From the NCBI GenBank assembly GCA_016779015.1, contig JADHOK010000002.1, positions 1-40,358 on the forward strand: a stretch of DNA of 40,358 nucleotides, in the 5' to 3' direction. The position numbers and the translations under genes are program-made. This DNA comes from PS1 clade bacterium. Its GTDB lineage: Bacteria; Pseudomonadota; Alphaproteobacteria; RS24. Shown here piece by piece: positions 1 to 7,274 of this stretch (within the stretch, counting starts at the first letter, position 1; each line of letters begins with the position of its first letter). The notes under the pieces were generated by a model that did no database searches, had not been told where the DNA came from, and saw only the letters and a list, made by a program, of their open reading frames with translations.

Positions 1-450
1 GCGCTGGCGCTGGGTGTGGCTTGCGACTGGCGCGTAGCGTCGGATGATTGCGATATCCGCCTGCCGGAAGTGCCGCTGGGCATTAATATGTCGTGGCAAG
101 CCAATCCGCGTATAACCGCGCTTATCGGCCCGTCGCGCGCCAAACAATTGGTCATTTTGGGTGAGAATATCGGCGCTGCTACGGCCGCCGATTGGGGGCT
201 TGTCGATGTCGTCACGCCGTCAGGCGGCGCGCTCAAAGCGGCTGAAGGGCTGGCGAAAAAAGTGCTCGCCTTGCCGCCCGTGCCGGTGCGTATGAGTAAG
301 CAAGCCATCAACGCCCATGCCAATGCGCTCAACCATTTAGCCAGCTATATGGACCGCGAGCAATATGCGCTGCTCACCGGCTCGGAAGAAAACAAAGCCG
401 CGGTGCGCGCCGTGATCGGACAAAATCGCAACTCAACAAAAAAGGATTAG
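1..450 (+). CDS. Enoyl-CoA hydratase/isomerase (crotonase) family, 3' part
   Basis: The gene enters from the left edge; frame 1 is open from base 1, so the 5' end lies outside the window. The visible 149 residues are the C-terminal half of a crotonase: an ALALGVACDWRVA segment following the usual oxyanion-hole region, then a LPEVPLGI segment that carries the Glu position often used in catalysis, then the helical C-terminal trimerisation region. The typical glycine-rich stretch after the Glu is replaced by INMSWQANPR, so substrate or reaction may differ from a standard enoyl-CoA hydratase. It ends 9 bp before the SDR gene and is probably its operon partner in acyl-CoA turnover. Specific reaction unknown. 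Confidence 0.85.
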   Translation, partial: ALALGVACDWRVASDDCDIRLPEVPLGINMSWQANPRITALIGPSRAKQLVILGENIGAATAADWGLVDVVTPSGGALKAAEGLAKKVLALPPVPVRMSKQAINAHANALNHLASYMDREQYALLTGSEENKAAVRAVIGQNRNSTKKD

Positions 451-459
451 GAGACAGCC

Positions 460-1227
460 ATGCGAGTACAGGGAAAAATGGCCTTCATCACCGGCGCCGC
501 GTCGGGTCTGGGCAAAGCCTCGGCCATGATGCTGGCGCGCGAGGGGGCTAAAGTCGCGGTCAGTGATATTAATGAGGACGGCGTTAAAGCCGTCGCCGAT
601 GAGATTAATGAGGCTTATCCGGGGCAAGCTTTCGCCTATCGCCTCGATGTCACCAATGAGGAAAACTGGCAAGCGGCCTTAGAGGCCGCGCATGCCGATA
701 TGGGCGGGCTCAATGTGCTGCTCAACAATGCCGGTATTGGTGGCGGCACGACGGTCGAGGATACGGATTTCGAGACCTGGAAACGCGTCCATGCGGTCGA
801 TGTCGATAGCGTGTTTTTGGGCTGCAAATATGCCATCCCGCTAATGGTCGCCCATGCGCCGGGCTCCATCATCAACATCTCGTCGATTGCCGGTCTCATC
901 GCCGGACACAATATGGCGGCCTATAATTCGGCCAAAGCGGGCGTCTGGCTGCTGTCGAAATCAGTGGCGCTGCATTGCGCCAAGCGCGGCTATAAAATCC
1001 GCTCCAACTCCATCCATCCGACTTTCATCGACACGCCTATTCTTGACGGCATGGCTGACCAGATCGGCAAGGACGCGCTGGTGGAAAAGCTGGCGCGGCA
1101 AGTGCCGCTGGGTGAGATTGGCGACCCTGATGATGTCGCCCATGCGGTGCTTTATCTGGCCAGCGATGAAAGCAAGTTCATGACCGGCGCCGAGCTTAAG
1201 CTCGATGGCGGCATTTCGGCTATGTAG
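460..1227 (+). CDS. SDR family NAD-dependent oxidoreductase
   Basis: This is a classical short-chain dehydrogenase of 255 aa, the usual length. Visible motifs are TGAASGLG (residues 11-18, dinucleotide binding), NNAG (89-92), catalytic Ser142 and Tyr155-x3-Lys159 (YNSAK). Asp36 at the end of the second strand (VSDIN) favours NAD(H) over NADP(H), which is a family rule rather than a measurement. The ATG is preceded by AGGAG at 449-453. It resembles hydroxysteroid dehydrogenases and 3-hydroxyacyl dehydrogenases. Placed between a crotonase and a lipid-type cluster, it probably oxidises a hydroxyl group on a CoA-bound or hydrophobic substrate. Exact substrate not readable. Confidence 0.9.
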   Translation: MRVQGKMAFITGAASGLGKASAMMLAREGAKVAVSDINEDGVKAVADEINEAYPGQAFAYRLDVTNEENWQAALEAAHADMGGLNVLLNNAGIGGGTTVEDTDFETWKRVHAVDVDSVFLGCKYAIPLMVAHAPGSIINISSIAGLIAGHNMAAYNSAKAGVWLLSKSVALHCAKRGYKIRSNSIHPTFIDTPILDGMADQIGKDALVEKLARQVPLGEIGDPDDVAHAVLYLASDESKFMTGAELKLDGGISAM

Positions 1228-1236
1228 GGGTCAAAA

Positions 1237-2337
1237 ATGCTGACACCCGCCGATGATTATCCGCTGCACCAGACGCCAGAGCCGATGGCCTATGCGGGCA
1301 GCGACCGCAATTTTTACGACCGCTTTTTCTTCAACGGCTATAGCGCCGATGGGGCGGTGTTTTTCGCCGCCGCGCTCGGCGTTTATCCGCAGCTCAATAT
1401 TATGGATGCCAGCTTCTCGCTTTCTTATGAGGGGCGGCAATATAATTTGCGCGCCTCGAAGGAAATGTTGGGCGATAGGCTGGCGCTGAGCATCGGCCCG
1501 ATAACGGTGGAAATCGTCAAGCCGATGCAAGAGACCCGCATCACATTGGCCGATAATGAGGGTGGGCTGACCGGCACATTGACCGCCACGGCGCGGCATT
1601 TGCCGATTGAGGAGCCGCGCTTCACCCGCCGTCAGGGCACCAGATTGATGATGGATCTGACCCGCGCCACGCAAAATATCGACTGGCAGGGCGCGCTCGA
1701 TTTGCGCGGCCAAAAAATTGATATTGTCGGCTGTCGCGGCACGCGTGATAGAAGCTGGGGCATTCGGCAGGTCGGCGCGGGCGACCCACAAGCCCCGGTG
1801 CCGCCGGCACCGCAACAATTTTACTGGCTCTGGACGCCGTGCAATTTCGACGCCGCGGCTTTCTTCTGCCACACTAATGATGATGGCGCGGGCGTGCCTT
1901 GGAACCGCAAAGCGGTGTTTGACGATTTCGCCAATAGCAGCCGCACCGAGCTGTCGCAGCTTGAGATTGCACCCCAATATTATGACGCAACGCGCCGCGT
2001 CTGCGGGCTGACGCTTTCCGGCGGCGGGCTGACGGCGGAGTTTAAACCTTTGGCGCGGATGTTTTACATGCAAGGCCTTGGCTATATCCACCCCGAATGG
2101 AACCACGGCACGCATCACGGCGCGCTGCGCGTCGGCTTTGACGAGATCGATTTGGCCGAGGGCGAGGCGGCGCTGAAAGGCGGCAAGATGGAAAATCTGC
2201 ACGTGCAAACCCTGTCCGAGGTGGCGCTGTCGGTCAATGGCGCCTGGCATCACGGCATGGGCGTTATCGAACAGCTTTTCATCGGCCCGCATGGCCCCAG
2301 CGGTTTTGAAGACCTTGTCGACCGGATAATGACATGA
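1237..2337 (+). CDS. Uncharacterised lipocalin-like protein (CrtC/AttH-like, DUF7064/7065-type)
   Basis: 366 aa, no signal peptide or membrane segment. The first half is rich in beta-strand pattern and aromatic residues (NFYDRFFFNGY at about 25-35). Residues 165-177 carry GCRGTRDRSWGIR, a motif I associate with the hydroxyneurosporene-synthase/AttH-like beta-barrel superfamily that binds hydrophobic molecules. That family call is from memory and not certain. The stop overlaps the start of the kinase gene by 4 bp (ATGA), so the two are probably translationally coupled and work together. It starts 9 bp after the SDR gene. No catalytic residues can be assigned; it may bind or modify a lipid, steroid or terpenoid substrate. 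Confidence 0.6.
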   Translation: MLTPADDYPLHQTPEPMAYAGSDRNFYDRFFFNGYSADGAVFFAAALGVYPQLNIMDASFSLSYEGRQYNLRASKEMLGDRLALSIGPITVEIVKPMQETRITLADNEGGLTGTLTATARHLPIEEPRFTRRQGTRLMMDLTRATQNIDWQGALDLRGQKIDIVGCRGTRDRSWGIRQVGAGDPQAPVPPAPQQFYWLWTPCNFDAAAFFCHTNDDGAGVPWNRKAVFDDFANSSRTELSQLEIAPQYYDATRRVCGLTLSGGGLTAEFKPLARMFYMQGLGYIHPEWNHGTHHGALRVGFDEIDLAEGEAALKGGKMENLHVQTLSEVALSVNGAWHHGMGVIEQLFIGPHGPSGFEDLVDRIMT

Positions 2338-3401
2338 GCTTGCGCGACCATCCGGAGAAATTTGACACCGCTTTTTTGGCCGCTTTGTTTGACCGGCCGG
2401 CCGAGGCTTTGCGCGGATTTGATTTCGTACCGGTCGGCACCGGTCAGGTCGGCGATAGTTTTCGCGTGACGCTCGATTGGCGCGAGGATGAGGGGCTTTT
2501 TGAAACCCCGCCCAAAACGCTTGTCGCTAAATGTCCGGCGGCCGATGCGGTGAGCCGCGGCACCGCGCATAGCATGCAGCTATATGAAATCGAGACGCAG
2601 TTTTATGCGCATTTCGGCGCGGCTTGCGGTGCCCGCGTGCCGCATGCCTATCTGGCCGATTATGATGCGGCGAGTGGCGACGGCTTGTTGCTGTTTGAGG
2701 ATATGGCCCCGGCCAAGCAGATTGCGCAAATGGATGGTTGCTCGCTGGCGCAGCTCGAGGCGACCCTCGATGAGGCGGCGCGCCTGCATAAAAGCCATTG
2801 GAACGATGCGAAACTGTCGGGCCATGCTTTTTTGACCTATAGCCAGCAAGCAGAACGCCGCGCTTTTGTCGCCGCGCTATTGCCGAGCGTCTATCCGGAA
2901 TGGCGGGCGCGTTATGCGGAGCGGCTGGATGCGGATATTCTCGATATGGGCGCGGCGCTGGTGGCGCGGTTTGACGCGTATATCACCCCGCGCGAGGGGC
3001 CGGTGGTTTTGACGCATGGCGATATGCGCCTCGATAATATGCTGTTCTCCGATGCTGACGGGCGCACTGTGCTGCTCGATTGGCAGACCGCATCGGCCGG
3101 CCCTCCGATGGGCGATATCGCCTATTGTATCTCGACCAGTTTGAAACAAGCGCAAGAGCGCACCGCCCACGAAGAGCGGCTGGTCGCTGCCTATCATGCC
3201 AAGCTGGGCGCGTGCGTCGGCGCTTATGACCTCGACGCGGCCTGGGCCGATTACCGCCGCGCCAGCTTTGCCGGTTTCATTATGGCGGTTATTTCGGCGA
3301 TGATTGTGGAGCGCACGCAACGCGGCGATGAAATGTTCGCCGTGATGGCTGAACGCTCGGGCTGGCAGGCCTTGCATCTCGATGCGCTGTCGTTAATTTA
3401 A
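2334..3401 (+). CDS. Phosphotransferase of the APH/ecdysteroid-kinase-like fold
   Basis: 355 aa protein-kinase-like small-molecule kinase. A nucleotide loop GTGQVGDSF (35-43), a VAK lysine (Lys66), Glu87 in YEIETQFY, the catalytic loop HGDMRLDN (228-235) and the metal-binding LLDWQ (Asp249) are all present, so the enzyme looks active. It shares a 4-bp overlap with the upstream lipocalin-like gene. Family members phosphorylate hydroxyls on antibiotics, ecdysteroids, choline or, in LvaA and ACAD10/11, 4-hydroxyacyl-CoAs. The acyl-CoA neighbours make a hydroxylated lipid or acyl-CoA more likely here than an aminoglycoside, which is inference. Not an evident resistance gene. Confidence 0.8.
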   Translation: MSLRDHPEKFDTAFLAALFDRPAEALRGFDFVPVGTGQVGDSFRVTLDWREDEGLFETPPKTLVAKCPAADAVSRGTAHSMQLYEIETQFYAHFGAACGARVPHAYLADYDAASGDGLLLFEDMAPAKQIAQMDGCSLAQLEATLDEAARLHKSHWNDAKLSGHAFLTYSQQAERRAFVAALLPSVYPEWRARYAERLDADILDMGAALVARFDAYITPREGPVVLTHGDMRLDNMLFSDADGRTVLLDWQTASAGPPMGDIAYCISTSLKQAQERTAHEERLVAAYHAKLGACVGAYDLDAAWADYRRASFAGFIMAVISAMIVERTQRGDEMFAVMAERSGWQALHLDALSLI

Positions 3402-3445
3402 AGCTTAAAGCGGGTGCGAAATTGTGACCGCGCAAGGAGATGAAA

Positions 3446-4285
3446 ATGAGTTATCAATGTTTTGACCTGTCCATCGCCGAGGGCATCGCCCATATTGTGA
3501 TGAACCGGCCGGAAGTGCGCAATAATATGAACCCCGCTTTCTGGGAGGAATTGCCAAAACTCATCGACGAGATTGACGCCAATGCCGAGGCGCGGGTAAT
3601 CGTTATTTCATCCACCGGCCCCCATTTTTGCGGCGGTCTCGATGTCTCCATGTTCGGCTCGGACGCGGTCAAAGACGCCGCGCCAGATGCCTATGCCGAG
3701 CGTCAGCGTGGCCTCAAATTCCTCGATACGGTGAAGCGTATGCAAGGCTCCATCTCGGCGCTGGAAACGTGCCGCTTGCCGGTTCTGGTCGCCATTCAGG
3801 GTGGTTGTATCGGCGGCGGGGTGGATTTGGCGACGGCTGCCGATATGCGTTACGCCACCGCTGATGCGTTTTTGACGATTTATGAAACCAAGATCGGCAT
3901 GACCGCCGATGTCGGCACTTTTCCGCGTATCGTCAAGCTCATCCCGGAGGGCATTGTCCGCGAAATGGCTTATACGGGCCGCCGCATGCCAGCCGCCGAG
4001 GCGCTCAATATCGGCCTTGTCAATCGCGTCTTTGACGACCATCAAGCGATGCTGGACGGGGTCATGGATATAGCGCGCGAAATTGCCGCCAATGCGCCAC
4101 TGGCCGTGCATGGCTGCAAGCGCGCCATCACCTATGCGCGCGACCACAACACGCAAGACGGTCTCGATTGGATCGGCATGTGGAATGCCTCCATGCTGCA
4201 TCCGGAAGAAATTCACGAAGCCATGCAAGCGCGGGCTGAAAAACGCGACGCCGAATTTGCCGCGCTTCCAAAACGGCGCGCCTGA
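3446..4285 (+). CDS. Delta3,5-delta2,4-dienoyl-CoA isomerase (crotonase family)
   Basis: 279 aa from the ATG at 3446, which sits 6 nt after AGGAG (3435-3439). An in-frame ATG at 3440 is directly against that site and is a poor start. CIGGGVDLATAADMRY and IGMTADVGT match the dienoyl-CoA isomerase signature. Asp127, Glu147 and Asp155 have the same spacing (20 and 8) as the rat ECH1 triad Asp176, Glu196, Asp204. The enzyme shifts conjugated double bonds so that unsaturated fatty acyl-CoAs with odd-position double bonds can re-enter beta-oxidation. It lies 44 bp after the kinase gene and 6 bp before the acyltransferase gene, in the same operon. Confidence 0.88.
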   Translation: MSYQCFDLSIAEGIAHIVMNRPEVRNNMNPAFWEELPKLIDEIDANAEARVIVISSTGPHFCGGLDVSMFGSDAVKDAAPDAYAERQRGLKFLDTVKRMQGSISALETCRLPVLVAIQGGCIGGGVDLATAADMRYATADAFLTIYETKIGMTADVGTFPRIVKLIPEGIVREMAYTGRRMPAAEALNIGLVNRVFDDHQAMLDGVMDIAREIAANAPLAVHGCKRAITYARDHNTQDGLDWIGMWNASMLHPEEIHEAMQARAEKRDAEFAALPKRRA

Positions 4286-4291
4286 CCGCTC

Positions 4292-4897
4292 ATGACGATT
4301 TTCAACACGCCAATTTTGAGCTCGCTTTTGAAACTCATCGCCTGGGGGGTGCTGCTGATTATTGGTTGGCGGCCGGGGCCGACCATTCCCAAAGAGATTC
4401 CCAAATGCATCGTCGTCGCCGCGCCGCATACATCGAATTGGGATTTCGGGTTATTTTTGCCGCTGGTGTTCGCGCTCAATCTGCATGTCCGCGTGCTTAT
4501 CAAACACACGCTGTTCATCGGCCCGGTGGGCTGGTTTTTGCGCTATTGCGGCGGCATCCCGATCGACCGGCGTTCGGCGCGCGATTACGTCTCCCAAATG
4601 GCCGAGCAATTTGAGAAAAATGATATTTTTCATCTGGTGGTGACGCCGGAGGGCACGCGCAGCCCGCGCACCCGTTGGAAAACCGGTTTCTACAATATGG
4701 CGGTGGCGGCCAAAGTGCCGATTATTCTGGCCGGCATAGATTGCGACAAGAAGTCGGTCGGGGTTAACCGCATCATGCACCCATCGGGTGATTTGGAGGC
4801 CGATATGGCCGAAATTTACGCGTTTTTTGACGGTGTGCGCGGTGTCAGGCCGGAGAACTATGCCTCGCCCAACAAACCGGCACCCGACGCGTCTTGA
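4292..4897 (+). CDS. 1-acyl-glycerol-3-phosphate acyltransferase-like protein (PlsC domain)
   Basis: 201 aa membrane-associated acyltransferase. The HX4D catalytic box is HTSNWD (46-51), followed by GGIPIDRR (87-94) and the EGTR motif (VTPEGTRS, 118-124), in family order. One hydrophobic N-terminal segment (about 10-26) would anchor it in the inner membrane. Family members transfer acyl chains from CoA or ACP to lysophosphatidate or related lipids. The short length is like the stand-alone PlsC-domain proteins found beside lipid operons rather than the main housekeeping PlsC. Six bp separate it from the dienoyl-CoA isomerase gene; it ends the left operon. Confidence 0.85.
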   Translation: MTIFNTPILSSLLKLIAWGVLLIIGWRPGPTIPKEIPKCIVVAAPHTSNWDFGLFLPLVFALNLHVRVLIKHTLFIGPVGWFLRYCGGIPIDRRSARDYVSQMAEQFEKNDIFHLVVTPEGTRSPRTRWKTGFYNMAVAAKVPIILAGIDCDKKSVGVNRIMHPSGDLEADMAEIYAFFDGVRGVRPENYASPNKPAPDAS

Positions 4898-4904
4898 ACC
4901 GGCA

Positions 4905-4920
4905 GGCTAGCTGCCTAGCC
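4905..4920. terminator. Small hairpin across a tail-to-tail junction
   Basis: GGCTAG-CTGC-CTAGCC forms a perfect 6-bp stem with a tetraloop between the converging acyltransferase and VOC genes, overlapping the VOC stop codon. No T-run follows on either strand, so a role as bidirectional terminator is only suggested. Confidence 0.25.
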
Positions 4921-5289
4921 GCCCATTTTGTAAAAGCACAGCTTATTGCCGTCCGGGTCGCGCGCATAAGCGCCGTAAAATACGCCCGGCACGCGTTCGC
5001 CCGGCGCGCCCTCATCAGCGGCGCCCAGTTCCAGCGCTTTGGCGTGCATGGCGTTGATTTTGGCATCGTCCTCGCATTTCAGCGCCACCATGACGCCATT
5101 GCCGACCGATGCGGCTTGCGCGTCATAAGGCCCGCCAACCACGACAAACGGCCCCGCCGGATCGCTGCCGTAAAAATACAAACGTTCATTGTCAAACAGC
5201 TCGCTCATGCCCAGCTCGCCCAGAAGGGCGCTGTAAAAAGCGCGGGCTTTTTCGATATTATTGGTTCCGAGTGTCACATATCCTAGCAT
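4915..5289 (-). CDS. VOC family (glyoxalase/bleomycin-resistance fold) protein
   Basis: 124 aa, one vicinal-oxygen-chelate domain of the usual single-domain length. It opens with MLGYVTLGTNNIEKARAFY, the typical first strand and helix, and ends with ARDPDGNKLCFYK, the typical last strand. The start at 5289 lies 6 nt after GGGAG; an in-frame ATG at 5295 abuts that site and is unlikely. VOC proteins include glyoxalases, dioxygenases and binding proteins. Metal ligands cannot be assigned with confidence: the usual first-strand His or Glu position is Thr/Gly here. Substrate unknown. Encoded alone, between converging and diverging neighbours. Confidence 0.82.
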   Translation of the reverse strand: MLGYVTLGTNNIEKARAFYSALLGELGMSELFDNERLYFYGSDPAGPFVVVGGPYDAQAASVGNGVMVALKCEDDAKINAMHAKALELGAADEGAPGERVPGVFYGAYARDPDGNKLCFYKMGG

Positions 5290-5408
5290 TTTCATCTCCC
5301 AAGTAAAATCCTACGCCAGGGCGCGGCGGCCACGATTACAAGGCGAAAAGCAATTTGCGATTTGTCGCCGCTTGCGGCACAATGCAAAGAAATTTAAGGG
5401 AGATTGTC

Positions 5409-6017
5409 ATGCTGGACGATACAACAGACGTAAAAGAGCGGGCGCAGTTCTCGGCCATGATTGATGGCAAGGAAGATGATTATCAAAAAATCTCTGCGGC
5501 CTTTGGTGAATTTTCAAAGAGCCTGCCCGACCGCGTGATGGAACATTTGAAAATGCTGCAGGGCGATTTTGGCGGCTTTGCGGTTGACCGTTTTGAGCAC
5601 AGTCTGCAAACCGCGACGCGGGCGCATAAAGATGGCCGCGATGAGGAATATGTGGTGTGCGCGCTGCTGCACGATATTGGCGATTTGCTGGGCACTTTCA
5701 ACCATGCCGAGCTGGGCGCAACGATTTTGAAGCCGTTTATTTCCGAGCAGAATTATTTCATGCTGCAAAATCACGGCGTCTTTCAGGGCTATTATTTCTT
5801 CCATCATATCGGTCTCGACCGCGATGCGCGCGAAGCCTTCCGCGATAGCGAGCATTTTGAATACACCGCGCAGTTCTGTCATCTGTATGACCAGAACAGT
5901 TTCGACCCGGAATATGAAAGCTATAAGCTGGAATTTTTTGAGCCGATGGTGCGCCGCGTTATGGCACGGCCGCGCGACTCGATTTATATGAAGGAAGATG
6001 GCGAAGCGGCTATCTAG
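5409..6017 (+). CDS. HD-domain protein with PhnZ/MIOX-like metal ligands
   Basis: 202 aa from the ATG at 5409, chosen because AAGGGAGA (5396-5403) precedes it; a longer reading from 5355 lacks such a site. His64 (FEHSLQ), His88-Asp89 (LLHDIGDL), His99 (NHAELGA), His122 (NHGVFQ) and probably Asp161 follow the order and nearly the spacing of the mixed-valent diiron oxygenase PhnZ (His34, His58-Asp59, His80, His104, Asp161, as I recall them). The PhnZ substrate-site YxGE just before the first His is FGGF here. It could be an oxygenase for another substrate or a hydrolase. No phosphonate genes lie nearby. Encoded alone, divergent from the VOC gene. Confidence 0.7.
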   Translation: MLDDTTDVKERAQFSAMIDGKEDDYQKISAAFGEFSKSLPDRVMEHLKMLQGDFGGFAVDRFEHSLQTATRAHKDGRDEEYVVCALLHDIGDLLGTFNHAELGATILKPFISEQNYFMLQNHGVFQGYYFFHHIGLDRDAREAFRDSEHFEYTAQFCHLYDQNSFDPEYESYKLEFFEPMVRRVMARPRDSIYMKEDGEAAI

Positions 6018-6057
6018 CGCGGCACTTGCCGCCGCCCGCTTCGGTTAAGAGGTTTTT

Positions 6058-6354
6058 ATGGGTGCGGTGCTGACGCTGGTTTCCCAGCTCATCGAATTTT
6101 ATATCTGGATTATCATTGCCTCGGCCGTGTTGAGCTGGCTGGTGGCGTTTGACGTCATCAATATGCGCAATCGTTTTGTGTTTATGATCGGCGTTGCGCT
6201 CAATCGCATGACCGAACCGGTCTATCGCCGCATTCGCCGCTTTCTGCCCGATATGGGCGGGCTTGACCTGTCGCCTTTGGTGCTGATTTTCGGGCTTTTG
6301 TTTCTGCGCAATCTGATGTGGGAAGTGTTGGGCCCGGCGGTCTATGGCGGCTAG
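6058..6354 (+). CDS. YggT family integral membrane protein
   Basis: 98 aa with two hydrophobic segments (about residues 5-28 and 70-90) flanking a basic middle with MTEPVYRRIRRFLP, the characteristic YggT core. Family length and topology fit. YggT proteins are inner-membrane proteins of poorly defined role, linked to osmotic shock resistance and, in cyanobacteria and chloroplasts, to cytochrome assembly or division. It ends 12 bp before folD; yggT close to folD is a common alphaproteobacterial arrangement, although the small DUF167 gene often found with them is absent. Confidence 0.88.
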   Translation: MGAVLTLVSQLIEFYIWIIIASAVLSWLVAFDVINMRNRFVFMIGVALNRMTEPVYRRIRRFLPDMGGLDLSPLVLIFGLLFLRNLMWEVLGPAVYGG

Positions 6355-6366
6355 AAGGAGAACGGC

Positions 6367-7260
6367 GTGAGCGCGCAGCGTATTGATGGCAAAGCCATCG
6401 CCGAAAATTTGCGCGGCCGTATCGGCGCGGCGGTGGGGGCGCTTGAAAAAGCCCATGGCAAAACCCCGGGCCTTGCCGTGGTGCTGGTCGGCGAGGATGC
6501 GGCGAGCCAAGTCTATGTGCGCAATAAAGGCATCGCCACCAAAGAGGCGGGCATGACCTCGCTGGAGTTCCGCCTACCCGCCGATACACCCGAAGCGGTG
6601 CTGCTCGATAAAGTGCGCACGCTGAACGCCGATGCGGCGGTCAATGGCATTCTGGTGCAGTTTCCGGTGCCCGACCAAATCTCGCAACAGCGCGTTATCG
6701 ACACCATTGATCCGGCGAAAGATGTCGATGGGCTTAACCCGCTGAACGCCGGTCGTCTGGTCTCGGGTCTCGATGCACTGACGCCATGCACACCCTTGGG
6801 CAGCGTTATCCTTGCCAAGGAAACCTTGAAAGATTTAACCGGCAAGCACGCCGTCGTTATCGGCCGCTCCAATCTGGTCGGCAAGCCGGTGGCGCAGCTT
6901 TTGCTGAAAGAGAATTGCACCGTCACCATGGCCCATTCGCGCACCGCCGATCTGCCCGCCATATGCCGCAGCGCCGATATTCTGGTCGCCGCTGTGGGCA
7001 TTCCGGAAATCGTCAAAGGCGATTGGGTGAAGCCGGGGGCTTGCGTCATTGATGTCGGCATTAACCGCATCGACGCGCCTGAAAAAGGCGAAGGCAAAAC
7101 CCGCCTTGTCGGCGATGTTGATTTCGCCGCCGCCGAAGCGGTTGCGGCTCATATCACACCGGTGCCGGGCGGGGTCGGCCCGATGACCATTGCCTGCTTA
7201 TTAAGAAATACGCTGACCGCCTTTTGCCGTCAAAACGGCTTTGTCGAAGTGGAGGTCTAG
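6367..7260 (+). CDS. folD: Methylenetetrahydrofolate dehydrogenase/cyclohydrolase
   Basis: 297 aa bifunctional enzyme of one-carbon metabolism, interconverting 5,10-methylene-, methenyl- and 10-formyl-tetrahydrofolate with NADP(H). Tyr50 and the catalytic Lys54 are in YVRNK; KDVDGLNP carries the conserved Asp; GRSNLVGKPVAQLL is the NADP-binding loop and PVPGGVGPMT the C-terminal signature. The usual GILVQLPLP is GILVQFPVP here, a mild variation. The start is GTG at 6367, 6 nt after AAGGAG (6355-6360). Length matches E. coli FolD (288). It is cytosolic. It converges with argG, leaving a 14-bp gap. Confidence 0.97.
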   Translation: MSAQRIDGKAIAENLRGRIGAAVGALEKAHGKTPGLAVVLVGEDAASQVYVRNKGIATKEAGMTSLEFRLPADTPEAVLLDKVRTLNADAAVNGILVQFPVPDQISQQRVIDTIDPAKDVDGLNPLNAGRLVSGLDALTPCTPLGSVILAKETLKDLTGKHAVVIGRSNLVGKPVAQLLLKENCTVTMAHSRTADLPAICRSADILVAAVGIPEIVKGDWVKPGACVIDVGINRIDAPEKGEGKTRLVGDVDFAAAEAVAAHITPVPGGVGPMTIACLLRNTLTAFCRQNGFVEVEV

Positions 7261-7274
7261 CCGCTTGCGCCGTG

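Noticed and set aside
1231..2292. 353-aa open frame on the minus strand opposite the lipocalin-like gene
   Set aside because: It is the antisense shadow of a high-GC coding gene: Arg/Ala/His-rich, no recognisable domain, and the plus-strand gene has proper overlaps with its neighbours. The same holds for long minus or alternate frames at 19589-20470, 27819-29033 and 33517-34614.
2334..3401. Aminoglycoside resistance gene
   Set aside because: Only the general kinase fold is shared. The context is acyl-CoA metabolism and nothing in the sequence ties it to a known resistance subfamily.
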